Positions 6,143 to 13,078 of a DNA stretch of 16,362 nucleotides are shown piece after piece. Position 1 is the stretch's first letter. Every line of letters starts with the position of its first letter. The translations under genes and the position numbers were made by a program. The notes under the pieces were generated by a model, which ran no database searches, was not told where the DNA came from, and was given only the letters and a program-made list of their open reading frames with translations. Source of the DNA: an uncultured Ruminococcus sp. (GTDB lineage Bacteria > Bacillota > Clostridia > Oscillospirales > Ruminococcaceae); contig CACYBC010000064.1 in NCBI GenBank assembly GCA_902772615.1, positions 1-16,362 of the forward strand, in the 5' to 3' direction.

Positions 6143-7183
6143 ATGAGAGAAAACCGTAAGTCATTTTTCGGAAGAACGATCCTCAACACCTGCCTGTGCC
6201 TTGCATTCTTCCTTATCGTTGAATATATGATCGGCGCCAAGATACTCAACAGATACTATACGAACATCCTGAACCTGGTGCTGATATACGTGATTGCTGC
6301 AGTCAGCCTGAACCTGACATGCGGTTATCTCGGACAGCTCCCGCTCGGGCATGCCGGGTTTATGTCGATAGGAGCATATACTGCTGCCATCATCACGACC
6401 AGATTCAGCATTCCGGACCTCGGCCCCATTTCCGGAGAAGCGGTTCTGTTCCTGCTGGCAACTATAGCCGGAGGGATCCTGGCGATGGTTGCGGGTATAG
6501 TGATAGGACTGCCTGCACTGAGACTGAAAGGTGACTATCTGGCGATAATCACACTTGCATTCGGTGAGATCATACGCGTTCTTGTCCAGAACATAAAGAT
6601 CACCGGCGGCGCAATGGGGATGGGGGGGATCGGCAGATACACCGGATTCGGATGGGGCTTCTTCTGGACGATCATGGTGGTAGCCTTTACGTTCCTGCTG
6701 GTAAATTCCAGACATGGCAGAGCCATTAAGTCTGTAAGGGAGGATGAGATAGCGGCTGAGAGCGTCGGCATAAACCTTACATACTACAAGATCGTTGCGT
6801 TCGCTGGAGCCGCGTTCTTCGCGGGGGTGTCCGGAAGTCTGTTTGCTCATCATATATGCTATCTGGAACCCGGGAACTTCGGATATAACATGTCCATAGA
6901 GATGCTTGTCATGGTTGTGCTCGGAGGACTTGGTTCCATATCCGGATCGATAATATCTGCGACGGTGCTGACAATAGTCCCTGAGGTGCTTCAGACGTTT
7001 GCGAGCTGGAAGATGATAATCTACTCGCTGCTGCTGGTCGTTGTCATGATCTTCAAGCCGTCGGGGCTCATGGGAGACTATGAGCTATCTGCCGCAAGAC
7101 TGGTCAGGAAGGTGTTCCGGAAAAAGGAAGAAACGCCCAAACTGCCTGAGAACTACACTGAGGGGGAGGAGACAGATGAATAG
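6143..7183 (+). CDS. livM: Branched-chain amino acid ABC transporter permease LivM
   Basis: A 346-residue membrane permease of the same family as LivH. Motifs in order are S-L-N-L-T-C-G-Y-L-G-Q-L-P-L-G-H-A-G-F after the second helix, the coupling loop R-A-I-K-S-V-R-E-D-E-I-A-A-E-S-V-G-I, and E-M-L-V-M-V-V-L-G-G-L-G-S-I-S-G near the C-terminus. The hydrophilic tail after the last helix is Lys/Glu-rich. The ATG has an AGGAGG ribosome binding site that overlaps the end of livH, 11 bases upstream of the gene. The 3' end overlaps livG by eight bases, which suggests translational coupling. It forms the channel as a heterodimer with LivH. An extra N-terminal helix is typical of the family. Confidence 0.92.
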   Translation: MRENRKSFFGRTILNTCLCLAFFLIVEYMIGAKILNRYYTNILNLVLIYVIAAVSLNLTCGYLGQLPLGHAGFMSIGAYTAAIITTRFSIPDLGPISGEAVLFLLATIAGGILAMVAGIVIGLPALRLKGDYLAIITLAFGEIIRVLVQNIKITGGAMGMGGIGRYTGFGWGFFWTIMVVAFTFLLVNSRHGRAIKSVREDEIAAESVGINLTYYKIVAFAGAAFFAGVSGSLFAHHICYLEPGNFGYNMSIEMLVMVVLGGLGSISGSIISATVLTIVPEVLQTFASWKMIIYSLLLVVVMIFKPSGLMGDYELSAARLVRKVFRKKEETPKLPENYTEGEETDE

Positions 7184-8021
7184 GAAACAGGAAAGGTCTC
7201 CTCTGGTCCCGGTACCCAGCGGATTCCTGATGAGAGAGGAGGATGTTGATAAAACTCCGGTACTCGAGATCAGGCATCTCGGTGTGGATTTCGGAGGCCT
7301 CGTCGCGGTCGAGGATTTCAACATGGCGCTCGGACGTACAGAGATCGCAGGCCTTATAGGACCCAACGGTGCAGGAAAGACTACCGTGTTCAATCTGCTG
7401 ACAAATGAGATAGAGCCTACACGCGGGATCATTATGATCGACGGATATGATACCAGAGGCAGGAAACCACATGAGATATGCAGGATGGGAGTCGCCAGAA
7501 CATTCCAGAACATCAGACTGTTCAGAAACATGACGGTCCTTGAGAATGTCAAGATAGGACTTCATAATGAGATGAAGTATTCCATAGGCGAAGCGGTGCT
7601 GCGTCTGCCGAGATACTGGGATAACGAATCGATATCGGATATGAGGGCGCTGGAACTGCTGTCATTCTTCAATATGCAGGACATGGCTGGATGGAAGGCA
7701 GGATCTCTGCCCTACGGAGCCCAGAGGCGCCTGGAGATCGTCAGAGCACTCGCCACCAATCCCAGCCTGCTTCTGCTTGATGAACCTGCAGCCGGCATGA
7801 ATCCTTCCGAGACGGTGGAACTGATGAACAATATCAGAAGGATCCGGGATGAGTTCAGTATCGCGATATTGCTGATCGAGCATGATATGAACCTTGTGAT
7901 GGGAGTCTGCGACGGCATCGTGGTGCTCAACTACGGAAAGATAATTGCAAAGGGATCGCCTGAAGACATCATGTCTGACCCTGTAGTCATCGAGGCATAT
8001 CTCGGAAAGGCGGATCAGTAA
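7176..8021 (+). CDS. livG: Branched-chain amino acid ABC transporter ATPase LivG
   Basis: A 281-residue ABC ATPase: Walker A G62-P-N-G-A-G-K68-T, the Q-loop in F-Q-N-I-R-L-F (about 110-116), the signature L-P-Y-G-A-Q-R-R-L-E-I (178-188), Walker B L-L-L-L-D202-E203 and the switch His in I-E-H-D. The L-P-Y-G form of the signature and the C-terminal segment mentioning P-E-D-I-M are typical of LivG rather than of other importers. The frame is open upstream to 7080, but the start is placed at 7176, where an AGGGGGAGGAG ribosome binding site precedes the ATG; starting earlier would overlap livM by about 100 bases. About 28 residues precede the first strand of the ATPase domain, longer than usual, so a start at Met19 is not excluded. 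It works as a heterodimer with LivF. Confidence 0.92.
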   Translation: MNRKQERSPLVPVPSGFLMREEDVDKTPVLEIRHLGVDFGGLVAVEDFNMALGRTEIAGLIGPNGAGKTTVFNLLTNEIEPTRGIIMIDGYDTRGRKPHEICRMGVARTFQNIRLFRNMTVLENVKIGLHNEMKYSIGEAVLRLPRYWDNESISDMRALELLSFFNMQDMAGWKAGSLPYGAQRRLEIVRALATNPSLLLLDEPAAGMNPSETVELMNNIRRIRDEFSIAILLIEHDMNLVMGVCDGIVVLNYGKIIAKGSPEDIMSDPVVIEAYLGKADQ

Positions 8022-8022
8022 C

Positions 8023-8721
8023 ATGCTTAACGTGACGAACATAAATGTGTACTACGGTAATATACATGCTCTGCATGATATGACGTTCCATGTGGATGAC
8101 GGGGAGATAGTGTCTCTGATCGGAGCAAACGGCGCAGGAAAATCGACAACGCTCAAAACGATATCGGGGCTGCTGAGAAGCCGTACCGGAGACATAGAGT
8201 TCGACGGTCACAGCATCAGCAGGACAGAGCCTGACGTGATCGTCAGGCAGGGACTGACACATGTACCGGAGGGAAGACGCATATTCCTTTCGATGACGGT
8301 GGAAGAGAATCTTGACATGGGTGCTTTCACTGTCAGAGAGGGCAGGAAAAAGTCGCTGGACGATGTATATGACAGGTTCCCGAGACTGGCCGAGAGACGC
8401 AGTCAGATAGCCGGAACCCTGTCAGGCGGCGAACAGCAGATGCTTGCCATGGGCCGCGCTCTTATGATCCGTCCGAAGATGATGATGCTTGACGAACCTT
8501 CCATGGGCCTGGCGCCGATCCTCGTAAGTCAGATCATGGATATAGTCGTGGAACTGAATAAGTCCGGGACTACTGTCCTGCTGGTCGAACAGAATGCGAG
8601 ACTGGCGCTAAAGATCTCGCACAGAAGTTATGTCGTGGAATCCGGAAGGATAGTGCTCACGGATACCGCAGAGAATCTGCTGAACAACGAGCAGGTAAAG
8701 AGAGCTTATCTGGGAGGCTGA
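8023..8721 (+). CDS. livF: Branched-chain amino acid ABC transporter ATPase LivF
   Basis: A 232-residue ABC ATPase with Walker A G34-A-N-G-A-G-K40-S, signature L-S-G-G-E (133-137), and Walker B M-M-L-D157-E158-P-S-M-G-L. The G-A-N-G Walker A, the V-P-E-G-R-R-I-F segment after the Q-loop region and the M-G-L-A-P after Walker B are hallmarks of LivF. Its length of about 235 is the family norm. One base separates it from livG, so translation is probably coupled. It is the last gene of the importer operon; an intrinsic terminator follows 16 bases after the stop. Confidence 0.93.
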   Translation: MLNVTNINVYYGNIHALHDMTFHVDDGEIVSLIGANGAGKSTTLKTISGLLRSRTGDIEFDGHSISRTEPDVIVRQGLTHVPEGRRIFLSMTVEENLDMGAFTVREGRKKSLDDVYDRFPRLAERRSQIAGTLSGGEQQMLAMGRALMIRPKMMMLDEPSMGLAPILVSQIMDIVVELNKSGTTVLLVEQNARLALKISHRSYVVESGRIVLTDTAENLLNNEQVKRAYLGG

Positions 8722-8737
8722 AATAATATATCTGCAG

Positions 8738-8768
8738 GCCGCTGCTTCTTAATGAAGCGGCGGCTTTT
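8738..8768 (+). terminator. Intrinsic terminator of the liv operon
   Basis: An 11-pair stem, GCCGCTGCTTC with GAAGCGGCGGC (one G-T pair), with a TTAAT loop, is followed by four T. It sits 16 bases after the livF stop and just upstream of the next operon's promoter, so it separates the two transcription units. Confidence 0.85.
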
Positions 8769-8781
8769 GTGTATAATAGTA

Positions 8782-8809
8782 TTGACGCATATCATTATCC
8801 GCGTATAAT
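8782..8809 (+). promoter_or_regulatory. Promoter of the Re-citrate synthase operon
   Basis: TTGACG (8782-8787), a 16-base spacer and a perfect TATAAT (8804-8809) make a near-consensus sigma-A promoter. The start codon of the first gene is about 35 bases downstream of the -10. The last two bases of the -10 box are also the first two of the palindrome at 8808-8819, so a protein bound there would occlude RNA polymerase. A second isolated TATAAT at 8773-8778 has no good -35. Confidence 0.8.
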
Positions 8810-8819
8810 TGTATACAAT
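8808..8819. promoter_or_regulatory. Candidate GntR-family operator
   Basis: ATTGTATACAAT is a perfect 12-base palindrome with the GT...AC core that GntR/FadR-type repressors usually recognise. It overlaps the -10 box and the expected transcription start of the operon. A GntR/FCD regulator is encoded as the second gene of the same operon, so negative autoregulation of the operon is the simplest model. Binding is inferred, and no other copy was noticed in the window. Confidence 0.6.
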
Positions 8820-8843
8820 AATACGATCAGAGAGGAATCCGCA

Positions 8844-10220
8844 ATGCTAGAGATCTCCGAGAAGACAAATCTGCTTGAGCAGAAATCATACAGATATCAG
8901 CTTCAGGACGTATCCGAACCCAATCTCTACAGGGATGTATACAACTACGAAGAAGTGCCCAGAGTGGCGTTCAACCACAGGCGTGTTCCCATTGGAATGC
9001 CTGATGAGATATGGATCACCGACACTACGTTCCGCGATGGCCAGCAATCCATCGAGCCGTATACTGTCGACCAGATAGTGGACCTGTTCAAACTGATCTC
9101 CAGACTGGGAGGACCCTTCGGGATCATCAGGCAGACAGAGTTCTTCGTGTACAGCGAAAAAGACAGAGAGGCGATCGCCAGGTGCCAGGACCTTGGACTC
9201 AAGTTCCCGGAGATCACCACGTGGATCAGGGCAAAGAAAGAGGATTACAGGCTGGTAAGGGATCTTGGAATAACAGAGACGGGCATTCTGGTGTCATGCA
9301 GTGACTACCATATCTTCAAGAAGATGAACATGACCCGCAAGCAGGCCATGGATCAGTATCTGGCTACAGTAGCTATGGCATTTGAAGAGGGCGTCGTTCC
9401 GAGGTGCCATCTGGAGGATGTCACAAGAGCAGACTTCTACGGATTCGTGGTGCCTTTTGTCAACCAGCTGATGAAGATGTCCGAAGACGCGGGGATCCCG
9501 GTAAAGATAAGAGCCTGCGACACCATGGGTTACGGAGTCCCGTATACGGAGGCCGCACTGCCCAGAAGCGTTGCCGGCATCATATACGGACTGCAGCACT
9601 ATTCCGATGTAAAGAGCGAGCATCTGGAGTGGCACGGACACAATGATTTCTACAAGGCCGTGGCCAACGCTTCCACTGCATGGCTCTACGGCGCATGCGC
9701 AGTCAACTGTTCGCTGCTCGGAATAGGTGAGAGAACAGGCAACACCCCGCTGGAAGCCATGGTCATGGAATATGCGTCCCTGAGAGGTTCCACGGACGGG
9801 ATGGACACTACTGCGATATCCGAGATAGCTGATTACTATACCAATGTGATCGGATACGAGATACCTCCAATGCAGCCGTTCGTCGGAAGAAACTTCAATG
9901 TCACCAGAGCCGGCATCCATGCTGACGGGCTGATGAAGGACGAGGAGATATACAACATCTTCAATACGAGAAAACTTCTCAACAGGAAGCCTTCCGTAAT
10001 GGTCGGAAAGGATTCCGGACTGGCAGGGATCGCTTACTGGATCAATGACACCTATGGGCTTGACGGGGATGAAGCGATAGACAAGCACAGCGACCTTGTG
10101 GTGGCGCTGAAGGAGTGGATCGACAGCGAATATGCGCACGGTAGACAGACGACGCTGTCGAACCAGGAGATGGAGAAGAAGATCGAGGAACTGTCAGGCG
10201 GCAGGTTCAGGATGCTGTAA
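8844..10220 (+). CDS. Probable Re-type citrate synthase (HMGL-like, isopropylmalate/homocitrate synthase family)
   Basis: A 458-residue TIM-barrel enzyme of the HMGL-like (pyruvate carboxyltransferase) family. It shows the D60-T-T-F-R64-D65-G-Q-Q catalytic strand, H-L-E-D-V-T, the metal-binding H264-G-H266-N-D, and the second family signature around L-G-I-G-E-R-T-G-N-T-P-L-E. Such proteins condense acetyl-CoA with a 2-oxo acid. Location in one operon with aconitase and isocitrate dehydrogenase, and the absence of an ordinary citrate synthase there, point to Re-citrate synthase, the oxygen-sensitive, metal-dependent enzyme first identified in Clostridium kluyveri, making citrate from oxaloacetate. 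Homocitrate or citramalate synthase are the alternatives. The frame is open back to a GTG at 8769, but that would lie in the promoter; the ATG at 8844 has GAGGA seven bases upstream. Confidence 0.8.
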   Translation: MLEISEKTNLLEQKSYRYQLQDVSEPNLYRDVYNYEEVPRVAFNHRRVPIGMPDEIWITDTTFRDGQQSIEPYTVDQIVDLFKLISRLGGPFGIIRQTEFFVYSEKDREAIARCQDLGLKFPEITTWIRAKKEDYRLVRDLGITETGILVSCSDYHIFKKMNMTRKQAMDQYLATVAMAFEEGVVPRCHLEDVTRADFYGFVVPFVNQLMKMSEDAGIPVKIRACDTMGYGVPYTEAALPRSVAGIIYGLQHYSDVKSEHLEWHGHNDFYKAVANASTAWLYGACAVNCSLLGIGERTGNTPLEAMVMEYASLRGSTDGMDTTAISEIADYYTNVIGYEIPPMQPFVGRNFNVTRAGIHADGLMKDEEIYNIFNTRKLLNRKPSVMVGKDSGLAGIAYWINDTYGLDGDEAIDKHSDLVVALKEWIDSEYAHGRQTTLSNQEMEKKIEELSGGRFRML

Positions 10221-10236
10221 AAGGAGATCGAAAGAC

Positions 10237-10884
10237 ATGATAACCAACAGGCCTACTTCTCTGGCAGATCAGGTCTTTGAGAGGCTGGAGAACGATATTT
10301 TATCAGGAGTATATGCCAAGGGGACCGTCTTCACGGAACAGGATATCTGCGATGATTTCGGAGTCAGCAGGACGCCTGTAAGAGAGGCTCTGGCAAGACT
10401 CGAGCAGGAACACATCATAGAGAATAACGGCAAGGGACTCAGGGTCGTCGGGATCACCGTGGATGACGCCAACATCATCTATACGATCAGACAGAAAGTG
10501 GAGGGACTTGCGGCTGCGGAGTGTGCCAGAAAAGCCACCGATGAACAGGTGAAAGAGCTCACGGATCTGGTCGAACTGCAGACTTTTTACGCAGAGAAAG
10601 GCGATTCCGAGAAAGTCAAACAGATAGACAGTGAGTTCCATGAAAAACTCTACGCGTACACAGGAAGCTTTGTGTATTCCGATACTCTGGTGCCGCTGCA
10701 CAGAAAGATACAGAAATACCGCAAGCAGACTGTGGAGAAGGGCTCCAGCGCAAAATCTTCCTGCGCGGAGCATAAGAAGATAATCGATGCGATTGCTGCC
10801 AGAGATCCTGGTGCTGCGGAAGCGGCAATGAATGAACACATCTCCAGGGCTTTTGCAAGGGTCAGGGAACTTGATATCAACTGA
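10237..10884 (+). CDS. GntR-family transcriptional regulator, FCD (FadR) subfamily
   Basis: A 215-residue DNA-binding regulator. Residues 8-75 form the GntR winged helix: the helix-turn-helix T33-E-Q-D-I...F-G-V-S-R-T-P-V-R-E-A-L is a textbook match. Residues from about 85 form the all-helical FCD ligand domain, with the metal-site pattern D131-x3-H135, H179 and H201 at the expected spacing (22 residues between the last two His). Such domains often bind a carboxylate through the metal, which would suit citrate or another pathway acid. The frame runs upstream to 10132, but the start is placed at the ATG with AAAGGAGA upstream, 16 bases after the citrate synthase gene. It is embedded in the operon it probably controls, with ATTGTATACAAT at the promoter as the likely site. 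The ligand is unknown. Confidence 0.9.
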   Translation: MITNRPTSLADQVFERLENDILSGVYAKGTVFTEQDICDDFGVSRTPVREALARLEQEHIIENNGKGLRVVGITVDDANIIYTIRQKVEGLAAAECARKATDEQVKELTDLVELQTFYAEKGDSEKVKQIDSEFHEKLYAYTGSFVYSDTLVPLHRKIQKYRKQTVEKGSSAKSSCAEHKKIIDAIAARDPGAAEAAMNEHISRAFARVRELDIN

Positions 10885-10893
10885 GAGGTAACG

Positions 10894-13077
10894 ATGGAAG
10901 CGATCAAATACTCCAGCAGCGCGGTGGTCATCAGAGACGGAGTGCCGGTGACAGCCGACGGGCAAGCTGACGGCACACGTGAGAAAAGCATCGCCTACCG
11001 CATACTGCGGGCACATGAAGCAGGCGATCCACAGGCGGATAAACTTCACATAAGGTTCGATGCCCTGGTCTCGCATGACATAACTTATGTCGGAATAATA
11101 CAGACGGCACGGGCTTCGGGACTCAGGGAGTTCCCTGTGCCGTACGCTCTCACCAACTGCCACAACAGTCTGTGCGCAGTAGGAGGCACGATAAATGAGG
11201 ATGACCATGTTTTCGGCCTGTCAGCGGCCAGAAAATACGGCGGGATCTATGTGCCGGCAAATCAGGCAGTGATACATCAGTTTGCCAGGGAAGCGCTTGC
11301 AGGGTGCGGGAAGATGATCCTGGGCTCGGATTCTCATACCAGATACGGCTGCTACGGCTGTATGGGAGTAGGAGAAGGCGGAGGGGAACTCGCAAAGCAG
11401 CTTCTGAACAACACCTGGGATTCGGATGCACCTGAAGTGGTTCTGGTCTGGATGGAGGGAAAAGTGCCTCACGGAATAGGACCTCACGACATAGCGATCG
11501 CGCTGGTCGCAGAAACGTTCCCGAACGGGTCGGTCAAGAACAAGGTGCTTGAATTTGCGGGCCCGGGAGTAACCGATATGCCTATGGATTTCAGGATAGG
11601 CATCGATGTCATGACCACAGAGACATCCTGCCTCTCATCGATCTGGGAGACTGACGATGAGGTAAGGAGATACTATGAGAATGTGGGCAGGCCTGAAGAC
11701 TATTCCGGATTGAGCATCGAGGACGGGACCAGATATGATTCTATGATCACTGTGGATCTGGACAGGATGGAATCCATGATAGCGCTTCCATTCCACCCTT
11801 CCAGGGCATATACGATACATGAACTTCAGGCTGATCCCGAGGGCATCCTTTCCAGGATACAGGATGAGTGCAACGCATCCCTGGAAGGCGGGGTGAAGAT
11901 GGATCTCCTGAGGACCATAGGACCGGATGGAAAGATCCGTGTCGATCAGGGAGTGATAGGCGGATGTGCGGGCGGCATGTTCGACAATATCGCCGAGGCT
12001 GAGGACATACTCAGGGGCAAAGATATAGGCAACGGATTCTTTGACCTGTCGGTATATCCCGCATCTGCGCCTGTAAATCTTGCGCTTGTCCAGGATGGCA
12101 TAACCTTGGAGCTGCTGAAGAGCGGTGCAGTGATCAAGCCATGCTTCTGCGGACCGTGTTTCGGAGCAGGAGATACTCCGGCAAACAACAGCCTGTCTGT
12201 CAGGCACACGACCAGGAACTTCGCCAACCGGGAGGGGTCGAAGCCCGGTCAGGGGCAGATAGCTTCCGTAGCCCTCATGGACGCGAGATCCATCGCCGCT
12301 ACCGCCGCAAATGGCGGTGTACTGACCGCTGCCACTGACATAGATTATGAGACTTCGAGAAGGGACTACAGATTCGACGGCTCCATATATGAGAAGAGAT
12401 GTTATTACGGGTTCGGAGAACCGCATCCGGAGGAGGAACTCAGGCTCGGCCCCAATATAACGGACTGGCCGGCGATGCCTGAACTGACTGATGACATCAC
12501 GCTGGAGATGACAGCCGTGATACTGGACGATGTCACTACGACGGATGAACTGATCCCCTCCGGTGAGACATCAAGCTACAGGTCAAATCCGGTGGCGCTG
12601 TCAGAATTCGCGCTTTCAAGAAGAGTGCCCGAGTATGTCGGAAGATGCAAAGCAGTAAGGGACGGCGTGAATGATACGGGAGGGCTGCTGGGGTCGTGCA
12701 TATTTGCCAGAAGACCCGGCGACGGATCAGCCCGTGAGCAGGCTGCTTCCTGCCAGAAAGTGCTGGGTGGACTAGCCAACATCTGCTATGAGTACGCTAC
12801 CAAGAGATACAGGTCAAACTGCATCAACTGGGGGATCATTCCATTTACCATCGACAAGGAGCAGGGCGTGGAGTTTTCCGTAGGTGACAGGATCTTTATC
12901 CCGGGAGTCAGAAAAGGGATACTAGAGGGGAAAGAGGAATTTGACGCGATCCTGAGGTCAAGCGAAGAAGAAAAGAGTATAAAGCTGTATTGCAGGGGAC
13001 TGACACCGGAAGAAAGAAGGATACTGACTGACGGATGTCTGATCAACTATTACGCAGAGAAGATCAAGGAGCACTAA
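10894..13077 (+). CDS. acn: Aconitate hydratase (aconitase), short YbhJ-like subfamily
   Basis: A 727-residue iron-sulfur hydratase that should interconvert citrate and isocitrate. The [4Fe-4S] ligands are visible as C358 (I-G-G-C-A-G-G) and C419-G-P-C422. The active-site segment G-S-D146-S-H148-T matches the aconitase family. In the C-terminal swivel domain, D-G-S612-A-R614-E-Q aligns with the S-S-R-E-H substrate loop: the catalytic-base Ser and the Arg are kept, the second Ser is Ala and His is Gln. An additional Cys, C417, sits two residues before the ligand pair. The length is near mitochondrial aconitase and shorter than AcnA or AcnB. The ATG has AGAGG five bases upstream and is nine bases after the regulator gene; isocitrate dehydrogenase follows after one base. 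A related hydratase of another tricarboxylic acid is conceivable, but the neighbours favour aconitase. Confidence 0.87.
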   Translation: MEAIKYSSSAVVIRDGVPVTADGQADGTREKSIAYRILRAHEAGDPQADKLHIRFDALVSHDITYVGIIQTARASGLREFPVPYALTNCHNSLCAVGGTINEDDHVFGLSAARKYGGIYVPANQAVIHQFAREALAGCGKMILGSDSHTRYGCYGCMGVGEGGGELAKQLLNNTWDSDAPEVVLVWMEGKVPHGIGPHDIAIALVAETFPNGSVKNKVLEFAGPGVTDMPMDFRIGIDVMTTETSCLSSIWETDDEVRRYYENVGRPEDYSGLSIEDGTRYDSMITVDLDRMESMIALPFHPSRAYTIHELQADPEGILSRIQDECNASLEGGVKMDLLRTIGPDGKIRVDQGVIGGCAGGMFDNIAEAEDILRGKDIGNGFFDLSVYPASAPVNLALVQDGITLELLKSGAVIKPCFCGPCFGAGDTPANNSLSVRHTTRNFANREGSKPGQGQIASVALMDARSIAATAANGGVLTAATDIDYETSRRDYRFDGSIYEKRCYYGFGEPHPEEELRLGPNITDWPAMPELTDDITLEMTAVILDDVTTTDELIPSGETSSYRSNPVALSEFALSRRVPEYVGRCKAVRDGVNDTGGLLGSCIFARRPGDGSAREQAASCQKVLGGLANICYEYATKRYRSNCINWGIIPFTIDKEQGVEFSVGDRIFIPGVRKGILEGKEEFDAILRSSEEEKSIKLYCRGLTPEERRILTDGCLINYYAEKIKEH

Positions 13078-13078
13078 A

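Noticed and set aside
7080..7175. N-terminal extension of LivG into livM
   Set aside because: The ATG at 7176 has a strong ribosome binding site and gives the usual small operon overlap; the upstream part is Arg-rich and unlike any ABC ATPase N-terminus.
8769..8843. N-terminal extension of the citrate synthase from a GTG at 8769
   Set aside because: It would run through the -35, -10 and palindrome at 8782-8819 and lacks a ribosome binding site; the ATG at 8844 has GAGGA at the right distance.
9294..10139. 281-codon open frame on the minus strand opposite the citrate synthase gene
   Set aside because: It lies wholly within a well-supported gene, has no convincing ribosome binding site or recognisable domain, and is low-complexity in a way typical of antisense frames in a moderately GC-rich genome.
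10132..10236. N-terminal extension of the GntR regulator into the citrate synthase gene
   Set aside because: The extra 35 residues are Arg-rich shadow sequence; the ATG at 10237 is preceded by AAAGGAGA and begins a standard GntR N-terminus.
10303..11208. 301-codon open frame on the minus strand across the regulator and aconitase start
   Set aside because: It covers two recognised genes and the junction between them, shows no family resemblance, and is best explained as an antisense shadow.
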